A stretch of 64,000 bases of DNA. It comes from Desulfobulbaceae bacterium. GTDB lineage: Bacteria; Desulfobacterota; Desulfobulbia; Desulfobulbales; SURF-16. A program made the translations under genes and the position numbers. Below the pieces are notes generated by a model that saw only the letters and a program-made list of their open reading frames with translations, searched no databases and was not told the origin of the DNA. The stretch spans positions 101,364-165,363 of the forward strand of contig JAHLLM010000005.1 in assembly GCA_020444175.1 (NCBI GenBank), written 5' to 3'. How positions within the stretch are numbered: position 1 is the stretch's first letter; every line of letters begins with the position of its first letter. Shown one piece after another: positions 1 through 9,037 of this stretch.

Positions 1-435
1 TGCGTTCATGTCTCGGATGAAGAGATAGAACTCATTGGCCGTCGAAAGGCTCATATATGCCTCTGTCCGGGAAGCAACAGGCTTCTTGGTGTTGGACGGG
101 CACCGGTGGCAAAAATGGTGTCAGCAGGCATTATACCCTGTCTTGGCACCGATAGCCTGGCAAGTAATCCTGTGTTGAACCTGTGGCAGGAGATGAAGAT
201 TTTGCGGGAGGAGAACCCGCTGCTCGACCCATTTCTTGTTTTTGCAATGGCTACAAGCGCTGGTGCATCCGCTTTGCATGCCGGTCATTTAGGAGAACTC
301 GCTCCAGGAAAATCCGCATCCTTTCTCCGTGTTACAGCAGGAGACAATATGACGGCTGAAACAGTGTATGATTTTTTGACAGACAGTGGTGCAGGGCTTT
401 CCGTCAACTGGGTGGAGGAGAGAGGCAAAGCATGA
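1..435 (+). CDS. Amidohydrolase, C-terminal part (probable aminodeoxyfutalosine deaminase)
   Basis: The frame is open from base 1, so this is the end of a gene that begins before the window. The 144 visible residues include CPGSNRLLG, a GTDSLASNP motif (the Asp is a metal ligand in TrzA/SsnA-type amidohydrolases) and a final GKSASF stretch like the small beta domain that closes this fold. It ends in an ATGA overlap with mqnA. In the futalosine route to menaquinone a deaminase of this superfamily acts next to the MqnA product, so the role is inferred from position. The active-site His cluster lies outside the window. The family is clear; the exact substrate is not. Confidence 0.8.
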   Translation, partial: CVHVSDEEIELIGRRKAHICLCPGSNRLLGVGRAPVAKMVSAGIIPCLGTDSLASNPVLNLWQEMKILREENPLLDPFLVFAMATSAGASALHAGHLGELAPGKSASFLRVTAGDNMTAETVYDFLTDSGAGLSVNWVEERGKA

Positions 436-1253
436 AAGCGCGTATCGGCATGGTAAATTTTATTAACACGGCACCTCTTTATTGTATCTGGAAAAAAAGA
501 GTAAAACGCGATGACTGGCTGGTTACAGAAGCCCCTCCGACAACACTCAACAGGATGCTCTGCAAAAATGAGCTTGATCTCGGCTTTGTTTCATCCCATG
601 AGTACGCCGTTCATCCGCACCTGTATAACATTTTAGCTGATATCACCATAAGTGCCACGGGCGCGGTAGGCAGTGTCTTCTTGTTTTCAAAGCTGAAACC
701 GCAGGACCTTTCGGATAAACTCATCAGGCTGAGCGGCCAGTCACAGACCTCTGTTGCCCTGGTCAAAATTATTCTTGATGAGTTTTACAAGGTGACGCCA
801 TTATATGTGGACGAAAATGAGGGACAGCCGAAAGGGTTAGAAGAGTGTGCGATTCTTGCTATCGGAGATGAGGCTCTACGTCTGAAGCAGCAGGGACAAT
901 ACCCCTATTGCCTCGATTTGAGCGAGGAATGGCAGAAGCATACGGAGCTTCCCTTTGTTTTTGCGGTTTGGGCGGTTCGTAAGGAATTTTGTGAAAAAAA
1001 TGCGCCTCTGGTGCGCGAGATTCATCGGGAGCTATTGACCTGTATAAAGCAAGGGAAAAAAGAGCTGCGGGCAATTTGCAGTCTTGTGGCCCCGCGGATC
1101 CCCATGGAGGTTGATTCCTGTTATGAGTATCTTTGCAGCATTGAATATGATCTGAGCCCTGAAAAGAAAAAAGGACTTGAGCTTTTTTTCGATTTTCTGG
1201 TTAAGCGGGGTGAGGCCCCCCCGGAAGCGTTGCCCGTCAAGATGTGCGGGTAG
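432..1253 (+). CDS. mqnA: Chorismate dehydratase MqnA
   Basis: The 273-residue protein has the usual MqnA length. It opens with RIGMVNFINTAPLY and carries SGQSQTSVAL and the GDEAL region expected of this periplasmic-binding-protein-like fold. MqnA dehydrates chorismate to 3-[(1-carboxyvinyl)oxy]benzoate, the first step of the futalosine menaquinone pathway. The start overlaps the stop of the upstream amidohydrolase (ATGA), indicating translational coupling. The next genes, menG, ubiX and a ubiA-like prenyltransferase, act late in the same pathway, so 1-3494 reads as a menaquinone operon. It is probably cytoplasmic, since no signal peptide is visible. Confidence 0.92.
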   Translation: MKARIGMVNFINTAPLYCIWKKRVKRDDWLVTEAPPTTLNRMLCKNELDLGFVSSHEYAVHPHLYNILADITISATGAVGSVFLFSKLKPQDLSDKLIRLSGQSQTSVALVKIILDEFYKVTPLYVDENEGQPKGLEECAILAIGDEALRLKQQGQYPYCLDLSEEWQKHTELPFVFAVWAVRKEFCEKNAPLVREIHRELLTCIKQGKKELRAICSLVAPRIPMEVDSCYEYLCSIEYDLSPEKKKGLELFFDFLVKRGEAPPEALPVKMCG

Positions 1254-1379
1254 GTTTTTTTTTGACTTCATGTTTTTTGTGATATTTGTTGTAAAAGTGT
1301 TTTAATTTTCGTAGTTTTTTGATTGTTGCCTGATCCTGACTTAAGGGTTGCGCAATAAAAATTTAAAGTGGAAAAATGA

Positions 1380-2087
1380 ATGAAAACTGCAGATGAAAAG
1401 AAAATCTTTGTTAAAGAAAAATTTTCTTCCATCAGTCATAAATATGATTTTTTAAACTCTGTGCTCAGCTTCCAGATTGATCGCTACTGGCGATGGATTA
1501 CTACCAGAGAATTAAAGATATTTCCGGAAGGCGCGGTGCTCGACCTCTGTGCCGGCACCCTGCCGCTTTCCCTTGAGTTGACCAGGCAAGCGCCCAAAAG
1601 GCAGGTTGTTGCCATTGATTTTTGTGAGGATATGCTTCGGGCAGGGCTCAAAACATTGCCCAACGACAAGAGGCGTCAGAGAATTTCTCCGGTCTGTGGT
1701 GACGGTGAAAAAATTCCAGCCAGAGACAAAAGTTTCTGGGGTATAACCGTGGCGTTTGGGGTCAGAAATCTTGGCAGGACACAGGATGGGCTTAATGAGA
1801 TGTACCGTGTCCTGAAACCACAGGGGAAACTTCTTATCCTTGAGTTTTCCCGACCCCGCAATCCCATTGTTAAACCGATCTACGGCTTTTATCTGAATAA
1901 GGTCTTACCCAAGGTCGCCGGTCTGGTTTCTGGAGACAAAGAGGCCTATGAATATCTGGCGAGCTCTATTGCCCAGTTTTACGAGCCTGAGGAATTGATG
2001 GGGATGATGCGAAAGGCGGGGTTTTCCCATGTTTCCCGCCGACCGCTTACTTTTGGTGTTGTTTCTGTCTATATAGGGGTGAAATGA
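1380..2087 (+). CDS. ubiE: Demethylmenaquinone methyltransferase (UbiE/MenG)
   Basis: This 235-residue class I SAM methyltransferase starts 126 bp after mqnA. Motif I is VLDLCAGT (residues 53-60), and later come GDGEKIPARDKSFWG and FGVRNLGR, both hallmarks of UbiE/MenG, as is the early F..IS..YD.LN segment. It should methylate demethylmenaquinone to menaquinone at the membrane surface. Its stop overlaps ubiX by an ATGA. The organism seems to use menaquinone, so the menaquinone activity is more likely than the ubiquinone one (inference from the futalosine neighbour). Confidence 0.92.
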   Translation: MKTADEKKIFVKEKFSSISHKYDFLNSVLSFQIDRYWRWITTRELKIFPEGAVLDLCAGTLPLSLELTRQAPKRQVVAIDFCEDMLRAGLKTLPNDKRRQRISPVCGDGEKIPARDKSFWGITVAFGVRNLGRTQDGLNEMYRVLKPQGKLLILEFSRPRNPIVKPIYGFYLNKVLPKVAGLVSGDKEAYEYLASSIAQFYEPEELMGMMRKAGFSHVSRRPLTFGVVSVYIGVK

Positions 2088-2647
2088 AAAAAATTATTCT
2101 TGCAATCACTGGGGCCAGCGGTTCTCTCTATGCGCTTGAGTTCGTTAAAATGCTGCAGGGACTCGATGTGACAATACATGGCATCATCTCTGAGGCTGGT
2201 GAAAAAGTATTGCACCTTGAAGAGAATGTGGCTCCCTCGGACTTAAGCGGAGTCCGGAAATGGTTTTCCATAAAGAATTTTGCTGCTCCCATGGCGAGCG
2301 GCTCTGCCCGCTATGATGCCATGGTTGTCCTTCCCTGTACCATGGGGACCTTGGGATCTATAGCCAACGGTTTGTCTCAGAATCTCATTCACCGTGCCGC
2401 CGATGTCATTTTAAAAGAGAGAAAGCCTCTTGTGCTGGCAGTGCGGGAGACTCCTTTTAACAGGAATCATCTGAGAAATATGCTGCAACTGAATGACGCC
2501 GGAGCGATCATCTGCCCTGCCATGCCTGCTTTTTATCACAAGCCGAAAAGCCTTTCCGAAATGGCCCGTCATTTTGCAGGCAGAGTTGCCTGTCAGGCAG
2601 GAATTGATGTTCCAGGTCTGAAAGAGTGGAGTGGTCTTGATGTTTAG
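2084..2647 (+). CDS. ubiX: Flavin prenyltransferase UbiX
   Basis: The 187-residue protein has the UbiX/Pad1 length and opens with the flavoprotein motif AITGASGSLYALE. It also shows SGSARYDAMVVLPCTMGTL and LAVRETPFNRNHL, the conserved substrate and phosphate sites. UbiX makes prenylated FMN for UbiD-type decarboxylases. Here a UbiD-family partner would decarboxylate the 1,4-dihydroxy-6-naphthoate prenylation product, but no ubiD is in view. The gene overlaps menG by 4 bp, and the following prenyltransferase starts inside its last codons. Confidence 0.93.
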   Translation: MKKIILAITGASGSLYALEFVKMLQGLDVTIHGIISEAGEKVLHLEENVAPSDLSGVRKWFSIKNFAAPMASGSARYDAMVVLPCTMGTLGSIANGLSQNLIHRAADVILKERKPLVLAVRETPFNRNHLRNMLQLNDAGAIICPAMPAFYHKPKSLSEMARHFAGRVACQAGIDVPGLKEWSGLDV

Positions 2648-3494
2648 GAAAATATCCATCCTGCTTGAAATGATAAAATTCAAGCATACTGTTTTTGCTT
2701 TGCCTTTTGCTTTTATGGGGGCCTTTCTGGGGCAGGGGGGCGTGCCCGGTGTGACAATATTCTGCTGGGTGGTGCTGGCCATGGCCGGAGCCCGTACTTG
2801 CGCCATGGGATTTAACCGCATCGTGGACTGGCGTTTTGATAAGGCGAATCCCCGTACGGAAAATCGCGCAATTCCGGCAGGCGATGTCAAGATGTGGGAG
2901 GCCTGGACAATGGTTGTGCTGGCCGCTTTTGTCTTTTTTTTCGCGTGTTATCAGCTGAACCGGCTGACACTTCTGCTTTCTCCCATTGCCCTGTCGTTAA
3001 CGCTTCTCTACTCCCTTACCAAACGTTTCACATGGCTCTGCCATGTTGTTCTCGGGGTGGCCCTGGCCTTTTCACCCCTGGGCGGCTTTGTCGCTGTTAA
3101 AGGTTCGCTGGCTGGCTTTCCCTGGGTGCTTTCCCTGGGGGTTCTTTTCTGGGTGGCGGGGTTTGATACGGTTTATGCCTGTCTGGACGCTGATTTCGAC
3201 CGTAAGGCTGGACTGCAGTCACTTCCCGCCCGCTTTGGCAGGCAAAATGCCTTTAGGCTGGCCGTTTTTTTTCATGTTCTGGCTTTTGCTCTTTTCCTGG
3301 CTACAGGTGTCGTGTGCGAGCTGAATCTCTTTTACTATGCCGGTCTGGCCTTGACAGGGGCGGCTCTTTTTTATCAACATCTGATCGTGAATCCCAGAGA
3401 TCTGTCGCGCATCAGTATGTCTTTTTTCACCATGAACGGTATCATCAGCCTGACCCTCTTTGTTGTCACCTGGCTGTCTCTGGCTACTTCCTGA
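2640..3494 (+). CDS. UbiA-family prenyltransferase (probable MqnP)
   Basis: A multi-spanning membrane protein of about 284 residues. It carries the two UbiA Asp motifs, NRIVDWRFDKANPRT early and DADFDRKAGLQSLP after mid-protein, which bind the magnesium-diphosphate of the polyprenyl donor. Many hydrophobic helices follow. In this operon it should attach the polyprenyl tail to the naphthoate head group, the job called MqnP in futalosine organisms (inference). I prefer ATG 2640, preceded by GGAG with 8 nt spacing, over GTG 2631. Either way the gene overlaps the end of ubiX. It is the last gene of the operon; a convergent gene follows. Confidence 0.87.
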   Translation: MFRKISILLEMIKFKHTVFALPFAFMGAFLGQGGVPGVTIFCWVVLAMAGARTCAMGFNRIVDWRFDKANPRTENRAIPAGDVKMWEAWTMVVLAAFVFFFACYQLNRLTLLLSPIALSLTLLYSLTKRFTWLCHVVLGVALAFSPLGGFVAVKGSLAGFPWVLSLGVLFWVAGFDTVYACLDADFDRKAGLQSLPARFGRQNAFRLAVFFHVLAFALFLATGVVCELNLFYYAGLALTGAALFYQHLIVNPRDLSRISMSFFTMNGIISLTLFVVTWLSLATS

Positions 3495-3534
3495 AATCAA
3501 GAAACTTCATAGGGGCGCAGAGCAAAGGGCATTC

Positions 3535-3572
3535 TCATGAAGCAGGCTGTATTTTCGTGCCATGCTTCATGA
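3535..3572. terminator. Inverted repeat between convergent genes
   Basis: TCATGAAGCA (3535-3544) pairs perfectly with TGCTTCATGA (3563-3572) around an 18-nt loop, between the convergent ubiA-like and SapC genes. There is no long T-run directly after it, so a terminator role is likely from position rather than proven. Confidence 0.45.
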
Positions 3573-3591
3573 GGAACCGGATTTTCTCTTC

Positions 3592-4320
3592 TTATTTTTC
3601 CTGCGCCACAAATTTCTGCAGGAGCCTTGGAAAGTTGCTCAGTGAATTAAGATGGCTGTAAATCCAGGCAAATTCGCCTTTTCTGAAAATTTGAAGGGCT
3701 TTTTCATCACTGAGATCCAGAAGCTTTTCTTCGCTAATAACGTAAAGACCTGTCATCCTGAACTTTTTGCTGCCATCCTGTGTACCGAACTCGGCGTTGA
3801 ATTCTTCAAGAAGATCATTTTCGGCCAGGCTGGCGCAAAATTCAGCAGTGATTTTCATCTGTAAGTGGTAATCCTGGATCAGTTTGACAGCCTCTTCAAG
3901 CATTGGGCTGGGAGATCCGTCTTCATTAAATAGGCGGTCTCCGTCTTCTGCGTCAAATCCGGGAAATTTTTCGTCGATGCAGATGTTCAATCTTTCTTTA
4001 TCTTCTCCGACCGAAGGAACAAAAGGATAGCGGCGGACATAGGCCGGCAGGTAGAAGGCATTCCATTTTCCATCTTCAGAGACAAAAAGGTTCTGGGCGT
4101 CCTGAAGGCCGAGTATCACTGTCGGAATATATATGCCTTTGTTGTTTTTGATAAAGGTAACGGGATATTCTTTTGATGCCTCGAGGAACTCCACGCAGGC
4201 GACAGGTATTGAATTCGCTTCAGAGGTAAATGAGTAGTCTCGAATCTTGCCTATTTTGGTATCCTTGTGTTGAACGGAATCAATGACGGCAATACTTTCA
4301 TAGAACATCATCTCGGACAT
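3592..4320 (-). CDS. SapC family protein
   Basis: This 242-residue protein resembles the SapC family (PF07277): an N-terminal region around a beta-rich VACVEFLEASKEYPVTF segment, then YIPTVILGLQDAQNLFV, AFYLPAYVRRYPFV and a C-terminal GLYVISEEKLLDLSDE. The family is widespread in Proteobacteria and its molecular function is poorly known; the name comes from surface-array proteins. There is no signal peptide or membrane segment, so it appears cytoplasmic. A good ribosome site (AGGAG about 6 nt before ATG) supports the start. It stands alone, convergent to the menaquinone operon. Confidence 0.82.
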   Translation of the reverse strand: MSEMMFYESIAVIDSVQHKDTKIGKIRDYSFTSEANSIPVACVEFLEASKEYPVTFIKNNKGIYIPTVILGLQDAQNLFVSEDGKWNAFYLPAYVRRYPFVPSVGEDKERLNICIDEKFPGFDAEDGDRLFNEDGSPSPMLEEAVKLIQDYHLQMKITAEFCASLAENDLLEEFNAEFGTQDGSKKFRMTGLYVISEEKLLDLSDEKALQIFRKGEFAWIYSHLNSLSNFPRLLQKFVAQEK

Positions 4321-4661
4321 ATTTTTCTCCTGTTATGAATTGAGCTTCCGGTCAATTTGAAGCAGTTCTGTATATGATTCAATCTTCTTATTAAATCATA
4401 AAATTTTTATAAGAGTCTAGCAAGAAGCTAACCACGTTCAGGCTCTATGTGATAGAGAAATTTTATAATCTTTTAATTCCAGCTAGTTACGATGTGTGAA
4501 AAAAGAAGATAAAATGCATGTTTTAGGGGGGGGAGGGTGATATGCCCCAGTGGGAGTTGGGGGAAAGACAATATGTTAACTACACATTGCTGATTGAGAG
4601 TCTCACCCGGCAGCTTTTCAGAAAATAATGCCGGGTGAGAGGTTATTCCGATTCCCCACTT
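4321..4661. other. Intergenic region with one hairpin
   Basis: No gene is supported here. It holds the ribosome site of the SapC gene, a G-rich run near 4527-4537 and an 11-bp perfect inverted repeat, TCTCACCCGGC (4601-4611) with GCCGGGTGAGA (4630-4640). The hairpin lies just beyond the stop of the small secreted protein gene and may end its transcript, although no T-run follows on that strand. Confidence 0.5.
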
Positions 4662-5063
4662 TTATTGAGTGTTTCCTGCCGCTGGTTTTGAGCTTAATGC
4701 TTTTTTTCTGTGCAGAGCAACCTGGGCTTCTGAATTGGTCATGGCCGGGCCTTCGCAGTAGCATCCTTCAAGTCCTTCGATCAGGGCTGTTTTATATCTG
4801 GTGATGATCACTTTCTGGTCCGCTGCAATGAATGAGTCCTTGTCAACCATGCCTTCATTCATCATTGCTTCCATATTTATTCGAGCGTCATTCTTGGCAA
4901 GGAGAGTTTTCTGACCGGCTTCGCAATTATATGATATCCCCTCGGACATGAGTGATTCCATGTCCTCGCATTCAGCAAATGTGGTTCCTGCAGTACCACA
5001 TGTAATCAATGCGGCAACAGTCAGGCTGCTTGTCAAAAATTGTATAAGAGATTTCTTCTTCAT
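4662..5063 (-). CDS. Small secreted protein of unknown function
   Basis: A 133-residue protein with a Sec-type signal peptide: KKK n-region, hydrophobic core from about residues 7 to 24, and probable cleavage after TTFA. The mature part is Met- and Glu-rich, with four Cys residues (CEDME, NCEAG, CYC) that could form disulfides or bind a ligand in the periplasm. I do not recognise the family. GGAGG 5 nt upstream favours ATG 5063 over the GTG three bases earlier. It is monocistronic by position. Confidence 0.65.
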   Translation of the reverse strand: MKKKSLIQFLTSSLTVAALITCGTAGTTFAECEDMESLMSEGISYNCEAGQKTLLAKNDARINMEAMMNEGMVDKDSFIAADQKVIITRYKTALIEGLEGCYCEGPAMTNSEAQVALHRKKALSSKPAAGNTQ

Positions 5064-5416
5064 CACTTCCTCCGGTTGTTAATTGTCAATTGTGCGGATT
5101 TATCCACGTGATTTTTTGGGTAAAGAACTTGTCAAATTATGGAATACTATACTGGTGCAATGGGATTGGGGGTATCTGCCCACTCATAACATTATTTTGT
5201 TTTCATTTAAAAGAAAATTTTATTTTGGTACAGCAAGAATAAGGCCATTATCTATATAAAATTATGCGTTTTTTTAGATTGTGTGATTGCAGGTGGTTAG
5301 ATGCTTTTGGGGTGAGTACCGTGCGTGGTTGGGGTGAATGAAGGGGCTCCTTTGTGGGTAATTTGCCCCTGGTTTGGGTGTTATGAGCAACAAAATTGAG
5401 TGTATACGTTTTTTCT
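5064..5416. other. Intergenic region, nothing recognised
   Basis: About 350 bp between the small secreted protein and the end of the HD-GYP gene. Apart from the ribosome site of the secreted protein, I see no convincing promoter, RNA or repeat. Confidence 0.5.
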
Positions 5417-6658
5417 TCAGGAAAATCTGATTTCAGGATTGACCGGGAAGGTATCCTGAATTTTTACTATCTCCGATTTCTGAGAAAGAAAGAGATCAAC
5501 CAGCGACGGGTCAAATTGATTCCCTTTGCCGTTTTCGACCTCGTGGAAGGCATCGTCGCTGTTCCAGGCGTGTTTGTAAGGTCTTTCCGAAGTGAGGGCG
5601 TCATAGACGTCACAAATTGCCGCAATGCGCCCGAATAAAGGGATTTCCTGGCTCTCAAGTCCGTATGGATAGCCTTTGCCGTCCCATCTTTCGTGGTGGG
5701 TGAGGGCTATTTTTTTTGCCATTTTCAAGAGTGGCATGTTGTTGCCGGATAAAAGCTTTGCGCCGATAATGCTGTGGGTTTTCATGATTTCAAATTCTTT
5801 GCTGCTGAGTTTTCCAGGTTTTTGAAGAATAGTTTCGGAGATGCCAATCTTACCGACATCATGCATGGCGGTAGCGTGAAAAAGCAGCTCGCGGTTTTCA
5901 GTGTCCAGACCAATAGCCCGGGAAAGAATATCGCAATAGTGACTCATTTTGGTGATGTGGAGCCCGATATGTCTGTCGCGAAGCCGGGAGGCCTCGGCAA
6001 GCCTGTATATCATATCGAGTTGGGCTTTCCAGAGTTCTTTGCTCTGTTTTTCCAGTTTGTTTTCAAGCTCATTCTGTTTTTTTCGAAGCAATTTTTCTTC
6101 TTCCTGGCGCTGCTCTTCTTTTTTCATCTCTTTGGTGACATCGATAAGCGCCCCAAGTGATAAACATATATGGTCATCAGGGTATGTTTCAATCGAAGCC
6201 TGGTCTTTCAGCCAGATGGATCTTTCGTTTTGCAGTGCGAGCTGGTAGACTGCTTCTACTGTACCATTCTGCTTGACTTCATAACGCAATTCGTCGCGAA
6301 CTGTTGCAAGTTCGTCACTCTCCATTATTTTCATGCAAATTTTTTCAGAATCTGGCATATAGCTGTAAGCACATCTTTTTTTTATGCTGTCTCTGAAAAT
6401 TTCAGCTACTTCACATGAGTTGCAGTTAAAGAGTGCGAGGAGACGCTGACCGGCAAATTCATACCAGACGCCAGTATTGTCATTTTCCTGCCAGGCGGAA
6501 ATATAGGGTATGGAAGGATTGGCAGAGGTGTTGAAGTTCTGGAAGATATTGATAAGCTGCGCAATTCTTGCTTTCAATTGCTTACTGTAATGCCCTTTAA
6601 GTATGCGGCCACAGTAATCATGGTCAAAAACCCAGTCAAAATCGTGTTGATTGTTCAT
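5417..6658 (-). CDS. HD-GYP domain protein (probable cyclic-di-GMP phosphodiesterase)
   Basis: The N-terminal half looks like a PAS-like sensor (YEFAGQRLLALFNCNSCEV), followed by a long Glu/Lys/Gln-rich coiled coil and then a complete HD-GYP domain: MHDVGKIGI, THHERWDGKGYPYGL and AICDVYDALTSERPY. The HD and GYP signatures are intact, so hydrolysis of cyclic di-GMP is expected. No membrane span is visible, so it is a soluble sensor-output protein. I place the start at ATG 6658 (413 residues), preceded by AGGGGG, rather than the in-frame upstream start at 6703, which lacks a ribosome site. PilZ proteins elsewhere in the window fit a cyclic-di-GMP network. Confidence 0.88.
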   Translation of the reverse strand: MNNQHDFDWVFDHDYCGRILKGHYSKQLKARIAQLINIFQNFNTSANPSIPYISAWQENDNTGVWYEFAGQRLLALFNCNSCEVAEIFRDSIKKRCAYSYMPDSEKICMKIMESDELATVRDELRYEVKQNGTVEAVYQLALQNERSIWLKDQASIETYPDDHICLSLGALIDVTKEMKKEEQRQEEEKLLRKKQNELENKLEKQSKELWKAQLDMIYRLAEASRLRDRHIGLHITKMSHYCDILSRAIGLDTENRELLFHATAMHDVGKIGISETILQKPGKLSSKEFEIMKTHSIIGAKLLSGNNMPLLKMAKKIALTHHERWDGKGYPYGLESQEIPLFGRIAAICDVYDALTSERPYKHAWNSDDAFHEVENGKGNQFDPSLVDLFLSQKSEIVKIQDTFPVNPEIRFS

Positions 6659-7065
6659 CTGGTACCCCCTGTCCAAATTAACCCCAACAGAAAGACTCGT
6701 CATCTCATTGGATAGTGCAACTTATCGATACTGCTATACAGAAAATCATAGCATCCTTTAATGACTGAAAGTCAAGTTTTTTTAATAAATAATGGCGGAG
6801 AGGCATTTTTTCTCTTGTCACTTTTCGTTCATTCCTTTAGTATGGCAAATTTTTCAGCCTATTTTGACGGTCTCGCAAACAAATCCCTCGACCGCCGCCG
6901 CAACGTGTGTAAATCTTTGATATTACGTAGGTGGATGATCAGATTCAGGACTTCTGGCGACTCTATCAATTTTTGACCACATTAAACATGATTATCGTTA
7001 TGGCAGGCACCTTGTCAGTGAGGATCTCATTTCCTTTAGACTGGCTGTCTGTCGGAGATTAAAAA
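6659..7065. other. Divergent intergenic region between HD-GYP gene and typA
   Basis: About 400 bp containing the promoters of two divergent genes. A TTGACC at 6973-6978 followed by AT-rich sequence could be a -35 element for typA, but the -10 is poor. No coding potential stands out. Confidence 0.4.
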
Positions 7066-8856
7066 ATGGATAAAACCAAGATCAGGAACGTTGCAATTAT
7101 TGCCCACGTTGACCACGGAAAAACAACCCTGGTAGACCAGCTTTTTCAGCAAAGCGGTATGTTTCGCGAAAACCAGGAGGTGGCTGAACGCCTTATGGAC
7201 TCCATGGATCTTGAGCGGGAAAGGGGCATTACCATTGCTTCAAAAAACGGTTCCTACCAATATAAAGATTACTGGATAAATATCATTGATACTCCCGGGC
7301 ATGCCGATTTCGGCGGCCAGGTGGAAAGGGTTCTCCGAATGGCTGATGGGTGTTTGCTTCTTGTTGATGCCCAAGAAGGTCCCATGCCCCAGACCTATTT
7401 TGTTCTGAAAAAGGCCCTTGCAAACTCACTGCCGGTCATTGTCGTTATAAACAAGATTGATAAACCGGCGGCTCGCTGTGAATGGGCCGTGGATCAGGTC
7501 TTTGATCTGTTTGTCAAGCTCAATGCCCCTGATGAACTGCTTGATTTTCCGGTTGTCTATGCCTCTGCCAAGGAAGGTTTTGCCCAGGCTGAACTTGATA
7601 AGAAAAATGACGATATGACCCCCATATCCGATCAGATTATCGCCACCATCCCGCCTCCCTCTGGAAGTGAAGATCTGCCTTTGCAGATGCAGGTCAATAC
7701 CATTGACTATTCACCCTATCTTGGCAGGCTCGGTATCGGTAAAGTGATAAACGGCACCTTGAAAATTAATAAGGATATCGCTGTAGCCCGCAGGGACGGT
7801 TCCATTTCTCCTATTCGTATTTCGAAGATTTTCCGTTTTGAAGGCAATGAAAAAATAGCAGTTTCTGAAGCTGGTCCCGGTGAAATTATCGCAGTGGCCG
7901 GTATGGATGATGTGACTGTTGGGGTAACCTTTACCGACCCTCAAAATCCCCAGCCCCTGCCGCTCATTGAAATTGATCCTCCGACGCTTTCCATGAATTT
8001 TGTGCCCAATGATTCACCTTTTGCCGGGCGCGAAGGAAAATATGTTACCTCGCGGCATATCAAGGATCGTCTGGCCAAAGAGACCTTGTCAGATGTTGCT
8101 TTGCATGTTGAACCATTAACCGATGGAGTCGGCTATAAGGTTTCAGGAAGAGGTGAACTGCATCTTTCCATACTTATAGAAAAAATGCGTCGGGAGGGCT
8201 ATGAGTTTCAGGTGACCAGACCCCAGGTCATTATGAAAGAAGAGAACGGTGTGCAGCTTGAACCTTTTGAAGAGCTGACCATTGATGTGGATGATCAGTA
8301 TCAGGGTGTGGTTATTGAAAAGCTCGGCAAGCTGAAAGGGCAGATGCTTGAGATGACAAATGAAAATAATATGGCAAAGCTCGTATTCAAAATTCCCACC
8401 CGCGGTCTGCTCGGATTTCGCTCCCGGTTTATGACAGACACCAAGGGCATGGGGATCATGAACTATGTTTTTGCTGAATATGCCCCCTATGCCGGGGAAA
8501 TCATCAACAGGGTAAATGGGGTGCTTGTTGTCAAAGAACCCTGTACCACAGTGGCCTATGCGCTTTTTAACCTGCAGGACAGAGGCAGGCTTTTTGTCGG
8601 GCCGGGTCTTGATGTCTATGCCGGTCAGATCATCGGCGAACATGTTCGTCCTGCCGACCTTGTGGTTAATCCAGCCAAAGGTAAGAAATTGACCAACATG
8701 CGCGCTTCTGGATCGGATGATGCCGTCATTTTGACCCCACCTATTCAGATGAGCCTGGAGGATTTTATTGCCTATATCAATGATGATGAGCTTGTTGAAG
8801 TGACACCGAACTCAATTCGTATACGGAAAAGTCGTGGAGGCAGTTGGAAACCATAA
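7066..8856 (+). CDS. typA: Ribosome-associated GTPase TypA/BipA
   Basis: A 596-residue translational GTPase. The P-loop AHVDHGKT is at residues 13-20, then RERGITI (switch I), DTPGHADFGG (G3) and NKIDKPAAR (G4). The EF-G-like domains and the BipA-type C-terminal domain follow (SGRGELHLSILIEKMRREG, FKIPTRGLLGFRS). TypA assists 50S ribosome assembly at low temperature and under stress. The length is that of the intact family, and the gene appears monocistronic. Confidence 0.96.
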   Translation: MDKTKIRNVAIIAHVDHGKTTLVDQLFQQSGMFRENQEVAERLMDSMDLERERGITIASKNGSYQYKDYWINIIDTPGHADFGGQVERVLRMADGCLLLVDAQEGPMPQTYFVLKKALANSLPVIVVINKIDKPAARCEWAVDQVFDLFVKLNAPDELLDFPVVYASAKEGFAQAELDKKNDDMTPISDQIIATIPPPSGSEDLPLQMQVNTIDYSPYLGRLGIGKVINGTLKINKDIAVARRDGSISPIRISKIFRFEGNEKIAVSEAGPGEIIAVAGMDDVTVGVTFTDPQNPQPLPLIEIDPPTLSMNFVPNDSPFAGREGKYVTSRHIKDRLAKETLSDVALHVEPLTDGVGYKVSGRGELHLSILIEKMRREGYEFQVTRPQVIMKEENGVQLEPFEELTIDVDDQYQGVVIEKLGKLKGQMLEMTNENNMAKLVFKIPTRGLLGFRSRFMTDTKGMGIMNYVFAEYAPYAGEIINRVNGVLVVKEPCTTVAYALFNLQDRGRLFVGPGLDVYAGQIIGEHVRPADLVVNPAKGKKLTNMRASGSDDAVILTPPIQMSLEDFIAYINDDELVEVTPNSIRIRKSRGGSWKP

Positions 8857-8971
8857 GAATGTAGATTGACGTTTTTTCGGAAGAAACGCTCAATCGCGCC
8901 CGATCATGTATATAACTTGTTGGTAGTACCCTGGATGGTCAGCTTCAGGACATTTTTTACCCTGAAGGGAT

Positions 8972-8996
8972 GGGGACTCGTCTGGTGCGAGTCCCC
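8972..8996. terminator. Hairpin between typA and MscS genes
   Basis: A perfect 9-bp inverted repeat, GGGGACTCG (8972-8980) and CGAGTCCCC (8988-8996), with a 7-nt loop, lies between the convergent typA and MscS genes. It is a strong stem but has no following T-run, so it may work with Rho or act on both strands. Confidence 0.55.
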
Positions 8997-9037
8997 CCGT
9001 CATAAAGAATAACTCATCAAAAAATCTCCAGGAGGAG

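Noticed and set aside
3314..3661. A 115-codon frame over the end of the ubiA-like gene
   Set aside because: It is a shadow of the ubiA-like gene and the following intergenic region, without ribosome site or motif.
6973..7001. TTGACC-based promoter for typA
   Set aside because: No acceptable -10 sequence at 16-18 bp spacing, so it was left as a remark only.
8949..8970. TTTTTACCCTGAAGGG at 8955 and a similar word near 17284 as a repeat family
   Set aside because: The match is short and the surrounding sequences do not align, so it may be chance.
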